From CAJCJE01 sp035948315 (GTDB taxonomy: Bacteria; Actinomycetota; Actinomycetes; Mycobacteriales; Pseudonocardiaceae), in the NCBI GenBank assembly GCA_035948315.1, contig DASZJG010000009.1, forward strand, positions 1 through 64,000: a stretch of DNA of 64,000 nucleotides, given 5' to 3'. The notes beneath the pieces were generated by a model that saw nothing but the letters and a program-made list of their open reading frames with translations, was not told where the DNA came from and did not search any database. The position numbers and the translations under genes were made by a program. Shown here one piece after another: positions 32,973-42,251 of this stretch. Positions within the stretch are counted from its first letter, which is position 1. Every line of letters starts with the position of its first letter.

Positions 32973-34325
32973 ATGAGTCGAACGTTGGCACCCGCCCCCA
33001 CCACCAGCGAACTTCGCACGATCCCCGGCGACTACGGCCTCCCCTGGATCGGCTACACCCTCGACTCGCTCCGCGACCCGCTCGGCTTCCTCGGCCAGCG
33101 CTACGAGCGGTACGGCCCGGTGTCCTGGATGGGCGCGTTCGGCAACGCGACCGTCATCCTGCTCGGCCCGGAGGCCACCGGCACCGCGCTCGCCAACAAG
33201 GACAAGGCGTTCGCCAACGGACCCGGCTGGGGTTTCTACATCGGCCCGTTCTTCGACCGCGGCCTGATGCTGATGGACGGTGGCGAGCACCTCTCGCACC
33301 GGCGGATCATGCAGCAGGCGTTCACCAACCAGCGCCTGGCCATGTACACCAACGCGCTGCAACCGGCGATCGAGGCCGGCATCGCGAACTGGCGGCCCGA
33401 CCCGGCCTTCCTGGTCTATCCGGCCGCCAAGAAGCTCACCCTCGACCTGGCCACCAGCATCTTCATGGGCGGCGCCAACGACGAGGACCAGGCCAGGATG
33501 TCGCGGATCAACAAGGCGTTCATCGCCTGCGTGCGCGCCGGCACCTCGTTCGTGCGGTACCCGGTGCCGGGCGGCCGCTGGCGACGCGGGCTGCGCGGCC
33601 GGGCGCTGCTGGAGCAGTACCTGCGCGAGTATCTGCCGATCCGGCGCGCCGGCGATGGCGAGGACCTGTTCACCGCGTTGTGCCACATCGAGTCCGAGGA
33701 CGGCGAACGGCTGGCCGACGCGGACATCGTCAACCAGATGATCTTCCTGTTGATGGCCGCGCACGACACCTCGACCATCACCATCTCGACCATGATGGGC
33801 CTGCTCGGCCAGCACCAGGACTGGCAGCAGCGCTGCCGCGCCGAGTCGCTCGCGCTGGGCACGCCGCATCCGAGCTACCCGCAGATCGGCGAGCTGAAGT
33901 CCTTGGACCTGGTGATGAAGGAGTGCCTGCGGCTGGTCGCGCCAGTGCCGAGCATCGCCCGCCGGACGGTCAAGGACACCGAGGTGCTCGGCCACTTCGT
34001 GCCGGCCGACACGATGATCACCGTCTCCACCCACTTCACCCACCACATGTCGCGGTACTGGCCGAACCCGGAGACGTTCGACCCTGGGCGGTTCAGCGCG
34101 GAGCGCGCTGAGGACAAGGTGCACCGGTTCGCCTGGGAGCCCTTCGGCGGCGGCGTGCACAAGTGCCTCGGCATGTACTTCTCCGGCATCGAGATCAAGT
34201 CCGTGCTGCACCAGTTGTTGCTGCGCCACGACTGGTCGGTACCGAGCGACTACCGGACTCCGCTGGACTACACCGCACTCCCCTATCCCAAGGACGGCCA
34301 ACCGGTTGATTTGATTGCTCGGTGA
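32973..34325 (+). CDS. Cytochrome P450
   Basis: 450 residues, soluble. The I-helix oxygen motif is AAHDTST (262-268), the ExxR pair is KECLR (E317, R320), and the heme loop is FGGGVHKCLG with Cys398. The acidic I-helix His before Asp replaces the usual Gly, as in CYP51-like and some retinoid- or sterol-type P450s. It probably hydroxylates a hydrophobic terpenoid or steroid-like substrate, but that is inference. No ferredoxin gene is adjacent. GGAGG lies six bases before ATG 32973. The stop overlaps the next GTG (GTGA). Confidence 0.92.
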   Translation: MSRTLAPAPTTSELRTIPGDYGLPWIGYTLDSLRDPLGFLGQRYERYGPVSWMGAFGNATVILLGPEATGTALANKDKAFANGPGWGFYIGPFFDRGLMLMDGGEHLSHRRIMQQAFTNQRLAMYTNALQPAIEAGIANWRPDPAFLVYPAAKKLTLDLATSIFMGGANDEDQARMSRINKAFIACVRAGTSFVRYPVPGGRWRRGLRGRALLEQYLREYLPIRRAGDGEDLFTALCHIESEDGERLADADIVNQMIFLLMAAHDTSTITISTMMGLLGQHQDWQQRCRAESLALGTPHPSYPQIGELKSLDLVMKECLRLVAPVPSIARRTVKDTEVLGHFVPADTMITVSTHFTHHMSRYWPNPETFDPGRFSAERAEDKVHRFAWEPFGGGVHKCLGMYFSGIEIKSVLHQLLLRHDWSVPSDYRTPLDYTALPYPKDGQPVDLIAR

Positions 34326-34846
34326 GCGACGACGAACTGCGGCTGCAACCGGCGACGGAGCAGGATCTGGCGATCATCGAGGAACTGGTGGACACCCCTG
34401 CGGGCGGCGAGTTCGCCTGGTTCGGATTTCCGGTGCCGGGCGAACATCGCAAGCGCTGGAAGGAGAACGGCCTGCTCGACCCGGATCGCGGCGCCCTCAT
34501 GGTGGTGCGCGGCGATGGCCGGCTCGGTTTCGTCAGCTGGCGGCGCAGGCGGTCGACGGCCGAGTCCTGGTTCTGGGAGATGGGCATCGGCCTGATGCCC
34601 TCCGCGCGCGGCAAGGGTTACGGCACGACCGCGCAGCAACTGCTGGTCGACTACCTGTTCGCGAACACGCCGGCGCACCGGATCGAGGCCGACACCGAAC
34701 TGGAGAACATCGCCGAGCAGCGCGCGCTGGAGAAGGCCGGCTTCACCCGGGAGGGCGTGATCAGGGCCGTCGTGTGGCGCGACGGTGCGTGGCGGGACGG
34801 AGTCGTCTACGGCATCCTGCGGACCGATCCGCGTCCCTCGCGATAA
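34322..34846 (+). CDS. GNAT N-acetyltransferase
   Basis: 174 residues, RimJ/RimL-like: DTPAGGEFAWFGFPVPGEHRKRW, then acetyl-CoA loop MGIGLMPSARGKGYGTTAQQLL and IEADTELENIAEQRALEKAGFTREG. Its start overlaps the P450 stop, so it is cotranslated with the P450 gene under the same TetR. It might acetylate the P450 product or a related amine; this is only inferred from coupling. Confidence 0.85.
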   Translation: MSDDELRLQPATEQDLAIIEELVDTPAGGEFAWFGFPVPGEHRKRWKENGLLDPDRGALMVVRGDGRLGFVSWRRRRSTAESWFWEMGIGLMPSARGKGYGTTAQQLLVDYLFANTPAHRIEADTELENIAEQRALEKAGFTREGVIRAVVWRDGAWRDGVVYGILRTDPRPSR

Positions 34847-34909
34847 AAAACACTTACCAACTGAGATAAAGCGCTGCCAACCCGCGGCCGGACCCGTTAC
34901 CGTGTTCTG

Positions 34910-35521
34910 GTGACTCTCGACGGACCGGTGCAGCCGCAGCTGCCCGCGCACCAGGTGGCGGCCAGGAACATGCGCGTCTCGGACGCGGAGCGCGAGCACG
35001 TGGTCGGCCTGCTGCAGAAGGCCGTCGCGCAGGGCCTGCTGAACCTCGACGAGTTCACCGAGCGGACCGACATCGCGCTCGCCGCGAAGATCCGCGCGGA
35101 ACTGAACAGCGTGCTGATCGACCTGCCCGGCATCGGCCAGGCGCAGGTGCACAGTGCGGTCGCGATACCCGGTGGGAGGCCGCTGGAACTGCGTACTCGC
35201 ACCGGCAACATCAAGCAGACCGGTCAGTGGACGGTGCCGGCCGAGATCGTGGCCGAGTGCACGATGGGCAACGTCACCGTGGACTTCACCGAGGCCAGGG
35301 TGACCAGCCGGGACATCGCCATGCGCATCCAGTGCGGCTCTGGCAACGTCACCGTGATCGTGCCGCGCGGCTGGAACGTGGTGCTGGAGCAGATCAGCAC
35401 CGGCATGGGCAACGTGATCAACAAGGCGACCGATCCGGTCGATCCGACCATGCCGGTGCTACACGTGTCGGCCAAGGTCGGCATGGGCAACGCGAAGATC
35501 CGCTACCCCCGGGGTAAGTAA
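34910..35521 (+). CDS. DUF1707 (SHOCT-like) and LiaF-like domain protein
   Basis: 203 residues. The N-terminal NMRVSDAEREHVVGLLQKAVAQGLLNLDEFTERTDIALAAKI is the DUF1707 domain. The C-terminal half is a beta-rich repeat with Gly-Asn turns (GNIKQTG, MGNVTVDF, SGNVTVIVP, MGNVINKA, MGNAKIRY) as in LiaF/DUF4097-type right-handed beta structures. No membrane helix, so cytoplasmic or membrane-associated. The family is frequent in actinomycetes with an unclear envelope-stress link. Confidence 0.8.
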   Translation: MTLDGPVQPQLPAHQVAARNMRVSDAEREHVVGLLQKAVAQGLLNLDEFTERTDIALAAKIRAELNSVLIDLPGIGQAQVHSAVAIPGGRPLELRTRTGNIKQTGQWTVPAEIVAECTMGNVTVDFTEARVTSRDIAMRIQCGSGNVTVIVPRGWNVVLEQISTGMGNVINKATDPVDPTMPVLHVSAKVGMGNAKIRYPRGK

Positions 35522-35551
35522 TCGGCTTTGTTCGGCGCCCTGCGGACAACT

Positions 35552-36052
35552 ATGGTCCGAAAGGTGATCGAGGTACGCAGGGCAGTTGCCGACGACGCCG
35601 CCGAACTGACCAGACTCCGTGAACACCTCTTCGCCGGGATGGACGGCGTCCACCCGGAACCCGCGCAGTGGCAGCAGGATGCCATCGCCGTGCTGCGCAA
35701 ACGCCTGGACGAACCCGACGCCGAGATGGCCGCGTTCGTGGTGGACATGCCGGACGCGCCGGGCAGGCTGGCGTCCTGCGCGATCGGCGTGATCGACACC
35801 CGACTGCCGTCCCCGCACAACGCGCGCGGCGAGACCGGCTACGTGATGAGCGTGGCGACCGATCCGGAACACCGCAGGCGCGGCTACTCGCGCGGCTGCA
35901 TGCGCGCGCTGCTCGACTGGTTCGGCGAGCGGGGCATAACCGGGATCATGCTGAACGCGTCGGCGGAGGGCGAACCGCTCTACACCCAGCTCGGTTTTGC
36001 CTTCTCCGGCGACCCGATGATGCGGCTCCGACTGCCCCCCAAAGACCAGTGA
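35552..36052 (+). CDS. GNAT N-acetyltransferase
   Basis: 166 residues from ATG 35552 (MVRKVIEVRRAV). Acetyl-CoA site: GYVMSVATDPEHRRRGYSRGCMRALLDWF; substrate side: NASAEGEPLYTQLGFAFSGDPMMRLRL. This is the general amino-acetyltransferase type with no clear target. It lies 30 bases after the DUF1707 gene. A second start at 35528 or GTG 35564 is possible. Confidence 0.85.
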   Translation: MVRKVIEVRRAVADDAAELTRLREHLFAGMDGVHPEPAQWQQDAIAVLRKRLDEPDAEMAAFVVDMPDAPGRLASCAIGVIDTRLPSPHNARGETGYVMSVATDPEHRRRGYSRGCMRALLDWFGERGITGIMLNASAEGEPLYTQLGFAFSGDPMMRLRLPPKDQ

Positions 36053-36514
36053 CAAAACTGGTACGGAAAAATTAGTCAAGATAGATGATCGACACGTTCG
36101 GTCAGCATGTGCACGCGTACGACCGTTTCGCCCGGTTAACCAGGCGAAATGACCGTTTCAGACTTCACGCAAAGTACTGAGGTAGACCCCTTACTCGTCC
36201 GTTCAGGGCCTTGGTTAGCTGGAGATTCTACTAAGAGTGGGCCCCGAAGATCACAACGGGGCCAGAACAAGATATGGTTTCACCCGTCCGGCTGGCGCCC
36301 CCCGACGGCCGGACGCGAGCCCTCGGTCGCCCCGCCTCGTGGCCGGGGGCTCGCCTCGAATAGCTCATGTGACACGGGCCGGGCAAGTCCGCAATCTGTA
36401 TGCGTGCCCCAGACGCCGGCCTAGTTTTCGCCGAGCCAACTCCATCCGGTCCGCCCCAGGTCGGCTGGGCCGTCGTGTCCGATCTCGTGGCATACCGCAG
36501 ACCCTCGGTCGTGG
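36053..36514. other. Intergenic region between convergent genes, 462 bp
   Basis: No gene is supported. The first 180 bases are AT-richer than the rest. Two hairpins lie at 36239-36263 (GGCCCCG with CGGGGCC) and 36315-36354; they probably end transcription of the convergent neighbours. Confidence 0.5.
36315..36354 (-). terminator. Hairpin downstream of the aminopeptidase gene
   Basis: GCGAGCCCTCGG (36315-36326) pairs with CCGGGGGCTCGC (36343-36354), 11 Watson-Crick pairs and one G-U wobble. No T-run follows on either strand, so the terminator role is inferred from position 160 bases after the Pls/peptidase operon. Confidence 0.45.
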
Positions 36515-37885
36515 TCAGTGGCGGGCGGTGAGGTCGCTCGCGGGTGGCAGGGCGGGCAGGAACACCCAGCGGCGGAAGAACTCGTCCAGCGGACGGCCTG
36601 CGTGTTGCGCGGCGAGCGCGGTGAAGTCCTCGGTGCGCACGGTGCCGTGCTGGTACTTGCTGGTCCAGTCGCGTAACAGCGCGAAGAACGCCTCGTCGCC
36701 GATGGCGCGGCGCAGCGCGTGCACGGTGAGCGCGCCGCGCTGGTAGACGCGGTCGTCGAAGATCCTGGCCACGCCGGGGTCGGCCAGGATCAGGTCCTGC
36801 GGCATCGCGGCCACCCGGCGCCAGCAGCGGGCGGCCTGTACGTCGGCGGAGTCGCCGCCGCTTTCCTGCGACCACAGCCATTCCGAGTAGTTGGCGAAGC
36901 CCTCGTTGAGCCAGATGTGCCGCCAGTCGGCGACCGTGAGGCTGTTGCCGAACCACTGGTGCGCCAGCTCGTGTGCGATCAGCCGTTCCCAGCTGCGCCG
37001 CCCGTCCAGGTGGTTGCGGCCGAAGATGGACAGGCCCTGAGCCTCGACCGGGATCTCCAGCTCGTCGTCGGTGACCACGACCGCGTACTCGGCGAAGGGA
37101 TACGGGCCGAACAGTCGCTCGAACGTGGCCATGATCCTCGGCTGCCGGCCGAAGTCCTTGTTGAACAACGGGATCGACGCGGCAGGCACGGCCGCGCGCT
37201 GCCGGACTCCGCCGTCGTGCGGGAAGTCCAGCAGGGCGTAGTCTCCGATTTGGACAGTGGCGAGGTAGGTCGCCATCGGCTCGGGCGCGTCGAAGACCCA
37301 GGTCGTCGTGCTCGCGCCGCGATAGCGCGAGACCAGCCTGCCGTTGGCCAGCACCGCGTACTTGGATCCGGTGGTCACCGAGATCCGGTAGCTGGCCTTG
37401 GCATCCGGCCGGTCGTCGCACGGGAACCAGGACGGCGCGCCGATCGGCTGGCTGGCCACGATCGCGCCCTCGGTCAGCGGTTCCCAGCCGAGACCGCCCC
37501 AGTGCTGGCTGCGCACCGGCTTGGGATTTCCGACGTAGCGGACCTCGACGGTGAACTCGGTGCCCGCCGGGATCGGCCGGCTCGGCCACACGTGCAGCTT
37601 GCCGGCACGGTGGGCGAACCGGGCGACGGCCCGGTTGTTCACCGTGATCCGGCCGATCTTGAACTCGCCGAAGTCGAGGCTGAACCGGGACAGCCACTTG
37701 CCGGCGACCGCCGAGATCTGCACCTGACCGGTCAGCCGGTCGGCGTTGATCCGATAGTCCAGTTCGAGGTCGTAGTGCGCGACCCGGTAGTCGCCGTTGC
37801 CATGGGCGGAAAGGTACGAGTCGTTCGAGATGCTCGCACCGGGTGTCGGGCGGGTGGTGAAGCCAGTCACGGGACCCCCGGTCAC
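36515..37885 (-). CDS. M1-family zinc aminopeptidase
   Basis: 456 residues. The zinc site is H305, E306, H309 (IAHELAHQWFG) with E328 (WLNEGFA), exactly spaced for M1. The usual GxMEN exopeptidase loop reads VEAQG. It lacks the C-terminal helical domain of PepN, as other short actinobacterial M1 enzymes do, and has no signal peptide. GTG 37885 overlaps the stop of the Pls-like synthetase gene (GTGA), so both are made together. In known epsilon-poly-lysine producers an M1-type aminopeptidase degrades the polymer, so a role in trimming or self-protection is proposed. Confidence 0.88.
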   Translation of the reverse strand: MTGGPVTGFTTRPTPGASISNDSYLSAHGNGDYRVAHYDLELDYRINADRLTGQVQISAVAGKWLSRFSLDFGEFKIGRITVNNRAVARFAHRAGKLHVWPSRPIPAGTEFTVEVRYVGNPKPVRSQHWGGLGWEPLTEGAIVASQPIGAPSWFPCDDRPDAKASYRISVTTGSKYAVLANGRLVSRYRGASTTTWVFDAPEPMATYLATVQIGDYALLDFPHDGGVRQRAAVPAASIPLFNKDFGRQPRIMATFERLFGPYPFAEYAVVVTDDELEIPVEAQGLSIFGRNHLDGRRSWERLIAHELAHQWFGNSLTVADWRHIWLNEGFANYSEWLWSQESGGDSADVQAARCWRRVAAMPQDLILADPGVARIFDDRVYQRGALTVHALRRAIGDEAFFALLRDWTSKYQHGTVRTEDFTALAAQHAGRPLDEFFRRWVFLPALPPASDLTARH

Positions 37886-40800
37886 CGTCCCCACGCGGTG
37901 ATCGGGTTGCCCAGCCAACGGGTGTCGGCCGGCACCGATTCGCCACGCATCACCAGGGACGCCGGGCCGACGGTCGCGCGGTCGGAGATGCGCGCGCCGG
38001 GCAGCACGATGCCGTGTGGACCGAGCGTCGCGCCCTCGCCCAAGGTGACCCCATCCATGCTCATCACCCGATCATGGAACAGGTGCGTTTGCAAGACGCA
38101 GCCGCGGTTGACGCTCGCGCCGCTGCCGAGTTCGATCAGATCGGCCTCGGGCAGCCAGTACGTGTCGCACCAGACGCCCTTGCCGATCCGCGCGCCGAGC
38201 GTGCGCAGCCAGCCGGTCAGCAGCGGGGTGCCGGTGACCGAGCCGGCGAACCAGGGCACGGCCAGCGTTTCCACGAACGTGTCGGCCAACTCGTTGCGCC
38301 ACACGAACGAACTCCACAGCGGATGCTCGACGCGACGGAACTTCCCGACCAACGTCCACTTGGCAATGGTGGTCACGGTCGCGGCGATCAGGCCGCCGAT
38401 CAGCAGCAGCACGCCGCCGCCGAGCGCGGCCGCCCACCAACCGGCGGTGGCGATCAGCGCGTCGAACCCGGCGAGGGCGAGCACGGCCAGCGCGGCGGTG
38501 CACATCACCGGCACGACCCGGCACAGCTCCACCAGCGCACGCGCGAGCACGAGCCGCTTCGGCGGGTCGAAGGTCCGGCTGGAGTCGCTGACCTCGGCCG
38601 TGCGGCGCAGCTGCATGGGCGGCATGCCCAGCCAGGACGAGCCCGCCTTGGCCTTCTTGGGCGTCGCGGAGAGCACGCCGACCAGGCCACCGGCCGGGAT
38701 CTTGCGGCCCGCGGCGGTCATGCCCGAGTTGCCGAGGAAGGCACGCGCGCCGACCTTCGCCGCGCCGACGCGCAGCCAGCCGCCGCCGAGTTCGTAGGAG
38801 GCGATCATGGTGTCGTCGGCCAGGAACGCGCCGTCCGCGACCGTGGTCATCTTGGGCAGCGCCAACACGGTGGACACCTCGGCCCGCCGACCGACCTTGG
38901 CGCCGAGCAGCCGGAGCCACACCGGCGTGAACAGGCTGGCGTACATCGGGAACAGCAGGATCCGGGCCAGGTCCATCAGCCGCTCGGTCGCCCACACCTG
39001 CCAGCCGATCCGGCTGTGCACCGCGAAGTTGCCGGCCTTGATGCCGATGCCGAGCAGTCGCACGCTGACGCCGATCAGCACCGCATAGGACACCAGGGTG
39101 GTCACCGTGGCCAGCGGCACGCCGAGCAGCGCGGCCGGCACAGCGGCGCCGAGGGTGGTCGTGCCGGCGACGAACGCGCCGAGGATGATCAGGCCGGGCA
39201 GCATGCCGAGCATCGGCACCAGGCCGAGCAGCAGTGAGCTGAGGCCGTAGATCAGCACCCAGCGACGTGAGCGCGGCGCGCGACCGTCGAAGGGCGAGGA
39301 CGCCTTGCCGACCTTGACCGCGGGCGAACCCGCCCAGTGCTGACCGGCCGGCACGGCACCGACCACGCCGGAGCCGGCGGCGATCTCGGCGCGCTTGCCG
39401 ATCCGCGCGCCCGGGAACAGCGTGCTGCGCGAACCGATCCGCGCTCCGGCACCGATCCTGATCTTGCCGACATGCACGGTGTCGCCGTCCAGCCACCAAC
39501 CGGCCAGGTCAACCTCGGGTTCGACGGCCGCGCCCTTGCCCAGCTTGAGCATGCCGGTCACCGGCGGCAGCGAGTGCAGGTCGACGCCGGGGCCGATCTT
39601 CGCGCCGAGCGCCCGCGCGTAGTAGGTGATCCACGGCGCGCCGGCCAGGTTGCCGACGCCTGCCATGTCGGCCAGCCGTTCGGCCGCCCACAGTCGCAGG
39701 TGCACAGCGGATCCACGCGGGTAGGCACCGGACTTGACGCGGCGCAGCAGCAGTCGCGCGCCGAGCGCGGACAGTCCCATCCGGCCGAACGGGCTGATCA
39801 GCACCACCCAGCCGGCGGCGATCGTCCACCACGGCACGGTCGGTGCCCAGGGGAGCGCCCCGGTCAGGCCGAGCAGGTCGTTGACGGTGGCCAGCGCGAC
39901 CAGCCAGCGCAGCCCGACCAGCGTGTACAGCAGCACCATCACGATCGACTGAACCAGCCCGGCCGCCTTCGGCGTCGGCACGACGACGCGCTGCTCGGTC
40001 TCGGCAACGGCCAGCTCGTCGAGCTTGTCGGCGAGCGCGCCGAGCGTCGGGAGGGTGTACAGGTCGGACACGGCGATCGCGGGGAAGCGCTCGCGGATCA
40101 GGGAAATCAGCTGCGCGGCGGCGAGGCTGCCACCGCCGATGGCGAAGAAGTCGTCGCCCAGCCGGGACACCGGGCTGCCCAGGATGTCGCTCCACTGCTC
40201 GGCCAGCCAGGCGGCCGTGCCGGTCAGCTCGTCGCTCGGGGCGTCAGCACCGGCGCTCGCCAAGGGCAGGGGCCAGGGCAGGGCGTTGCGGTCGACCTTG
40301 CCGGAGGTGCGGGTCGGCAGGTCGTCGACGGTGGCCAGCAACGGGACCAGCGCGGCCGGCAGCGACGTGCGCAGCGAGGCGAGCGCGGCGGAGGCGTCGA
40401 ACGAGGTGCCCGCGGCCGGCACGACATAGCCGACCAGGATCTGGTTGCCGGCCTTGGCGGTGCGCACGGCGGCAGCGGCGCCCGCCACGTTCGGCAGGGC
40501 CTGGAGCGCGGCGTCGACCTCGCCCAGTTCGATCCGGCGACCGCCGAGCTTGATCTGCTCGTCGCCGCGCCCCACGAACAGCAGGCCCTGCGCCTCGGCG
40601 CGAACGAGGTCGCCGCTGAAGTAGGCGCGATGCCAGCCGAGCGCGGGCAGCGGCACGTACTTCTCCGCGTCCTTGACCGCGTCCAGGTAGCGGGCCAGGC
40701 CGACGCCGCCGATGACCAGCTCGCCGACCTCGCCCATGGCGACCGGCAGCCCGGCCTTGTCCACGACGGCCAGGTCCCAGCCGGCCAGCGGCAGGCCGAT

Positions 40801-41817
40801 GCGCACCGGGCCCTCGCCGGTCAGCGGAGCCGCGCAGGCGACCACGGTGGCCTCGGTCGGGCCGTAGGTGTTCCACACCTCGCGGCCCTCGACCGCGAGC
40901 CGCTCGGCCAGTTCGGGCGGGCACGCCTCGCCGCCGAAGATCAGCAGCCGCACCTCGTCGAGGGCCTCGATCGGCCACAGCGCGGCCAGCGTCGGCACGG
41001 TCGAGACGATCGTGATCTCGCGCCGCACCAGCCACGGCCCCAGGTCCAGGCCGGTGCGCACCAGCGAGCGGGGCGAGGGCACCAGGCAGGCGCCGTGCCG
41101 CCAGGCCAGCCACATCTCCTCGCAGGAGGCGTCGAACGCGACGGAGAGGCCGGCGAGCACGCGGTCGCCGGGGCCGATCGGCTCCTCCCGCAGGAACGTG
41201 CCGGCTTCGGCGTCCACGAACGCGGCGGCGCAGCGGTGGGTGACCGCGACGCCCTTGGGCTTGCCGGTCGAGCCGGAGGTGAAGATGATCCACGCGTCGT
41301 CGTCCGGGCCGGGGCGACCGGGCGTGCCGTGCGGCTCGGCCAGCAGGTGCAGTTCGCGGTTCGCGCCCAGCCAGGCACAGACCTCGGCTTCGGCGAACAC
41401 GAGTTCGGCGCGCTCGTCCGGGTCGTCCGCGTCGACCGGCACGTAGGCGGCGCCGACCGCGAGGGTGGCGAGGATGGCCAGGTAGAGGTCGACGGTGCCG
41501 GAGGGGACCCGGATGCCGACCCGGTCGCCGACGCCGATACCGGCCGAGGCCAGCTTCACACGCAGCGCGTGGATCTCGCCCAGCAGCGTGCGGTAGTCCA
41601 GCACGGTGGTCTCGTCGTCGAGCGCGGGCGCGGTCGGGTGCCGGCGGGCGGTCTCGGTGAGGATGTCCAGCAGGGTGCGCTCGGCTGCCGCCGGCTCGCC
41701 GACGAACAGGGCGCGCTGCGGTGCGATCGCGGGCAGCGCGAGCCGGATCGTTTCCAGAGTGGGAAGTTCGGGGAATTCAGAAGAAAGCGGGGACGGCAAG
41801 CCAGCAACCGTGGTCAC
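37882..41817 (-). CDS. Pls/PosA-family single-module peptide synthetase (poly-epsilon-lysine-synthetase-like)
   Basis: 1311 residues, the size of epsilon-poly-L-lysine synthetase. Order: adenylation domain about 45-515 (A3 IIFTSGSTGKPKG, A5 NTYGPTEATVV, A8 GRGDEQIKLGGRRIELGEVD, A10 Lys507), carrier domain with Ser564 (FFAIGGGSLAAAQL), then six membrane helices interleaved with three left-handed-helix-like/tandem C-terminal domains to the end. This membrane architecture is specific to Pls-type enzymes that polymerise one amino acid through side-chain or backbone amide bonds. My reading of the ten pocket residues is D, A, E, T, I, G, T, V, V, K; the Glu (E233) suggests a basic amino acid. GTG 41817 has GGAGG upstream. 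Product not proven. Confidence 0.9.
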   Translation of the reverse strand: MTTVAGLPSPLSSEFPELPTLETIRLALPAIAPQRALFVGEPAAAERTLLDILTETARRHPTAPALDDETTVLDYRTLLGEIHALRVKLASAGIGVGDRVGIRVPSGTVDLYLAILATLAVGAAYVPVDADDPDERAELVFAEAEVCAWLGANRELHLLAEPHGTPGRPGPDDDAWIIFTSGSTGKPKGVAVTHRCAAAFVDAEAGTFLREEPIGPGDRVLAGLSVAFDASCEEMWLAWRHGACLVPSPRSLVRTGLDLGPWLVRREITIVSTVPTLAALWPIEALDEVRLLIFGGEACPPELAERLAVEGREVWNTYGPTEATVVACAAPLTGEGPVRIGLPLAGWDLAVVDKAGLPVAMGEVGELVIGGVGLARYLDAVKDAEKYVPLPALGWHRAYFSGDLVRAEAQGLLFVGRGDEQIKLGGRRIELGEVDAALQALPNVAGAAAAVRTAKAGNQILVGYVVPAAGTSFDASAALASLRTSLPAALVPLLATVDDLPTRTSGKVDRNALPWPLPLASAGADAPSDELTGTAAWLAEQWSDILGSPVSRLGDDFFAIGGGSLAAAQLISLIRERFPAIAVSDLYTLPTLGALADKLDELAVAETEQRVVVPTPKAAGLVQSIVMVLLYTLVGLRWLVALATVNDLLGLTGALPWAPTVPWWTIAAGWVVLISPFGRMGLSALGARLLLRRVKSGAYPRGSAVHLRLWAAERLADMAGVGNLAGAPWITYYARALGAKIGPGVDLHSLPPVTGMLKLGKGAAVEPEVDLAGWWLDGDTVHVGKIRIGAGARIGSRSTLFPGARIGKRAEIAAGSGVVGAVPAGQHWAGSPAVKVGKASSPFDGRAPRSRRWVLIYGLSSLLLGLVPMLGMLPGLIILGAFVAGTTTLGAAVPAALLGVPLATVTTLVSYAVLIGVSVRLLGIGIKAGNFAVHSRIGWQVWATERLMDLARILLFPMYASLFTPVWLRLLGAKVGRRAEVSTVLALPKMTTVADGAFLADDTMIASYELGGGWLRVGAAKVGARAFLGNSGMTAAGRKIPAGGLVGVLSATPKKAKAGSSWLGMPPMQLRRTAEVSDSSRTFDPPKRLVLARALVELCRVVPVMCTAALAVLALAGFDALIATAGWWAAALGGGVLLLIGGLIAATVTTIAKWTLVGKFRRVEHPLWSSFVWRNELADTFVETLAVPWFAGSVTGTPLLTGWLRTLGARIGKGVWCDTYWLPEADLIELGSGASVNRGCVLQTHLFHDRVMSMDGVTLGEGATLGPHGIVLPGARISDRATVGPASLVMRGESVPADTRWLGNPITAWGR

Positions 41818-42251
41818 GCAACTGCCTCCACGGCATTGGTCGGAGCCAAGCAGGCACGCATCGTCAACCTCCGGAGAAGATGTGAGCGCGGTTCGCAGTG
41901 GCGGATTGGCAACTGTCCTTTGGTACCAACGGATCGATTCTGCTCGATCATCGCTGGCCGCGCCCGAGCCATGGAGTTTACCCGGTGTTCACCCACCGTG
42001 TCCCGCTTGAGATGATCCCCAGTGGCCAGCCTCACAAGCCGTAACGGTCGAGAAAAGCCCTCGAACCTCCACAAAGGACTCGATGATCAATGTTGTCATA
42101 CAACGACTTTCCCGAAAACGATCATCAGTTGATCTTGTATTTGATCTTCCTGGAGCGACCCGTCGTCATCAACCGAACGAGTGCACTTTCCGCGCGTCTG
42201 ACGTCATTGGTCACGTGACCGGTCACAGCAGCTGCGGTTATCCTGGGTGAC
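41818..42251. other. Divergent promoter region of the Pls-like gene and an XRE gene
   Basis: 434 bp without a gene, notably AT-rich at 42080-42170 compared with everything around. It contains the palindrome GTTGT-CAT-ACAAC (42092-42104) and several TGATC repeats between 42084 and 42150, as expected of a regulated promoter. Confidence 0.55.
42092..42104. promoter_or_regulatory. Small palindrome GTTGT-CAT-ACAAC
   Basis: 5-bp perfect arms in the AT-rich core between the Pls-like gene and the XRE gene. Candidate regulator site; the owner is unknown. Confidence 0.35.

Noticed and set aside
39337..42015. Long + strand open frame across the Pls-like gene
   Set aside because: Arg/Gly/Gln-rich shadow of the minus-strand synthetase; no start signal and no family.
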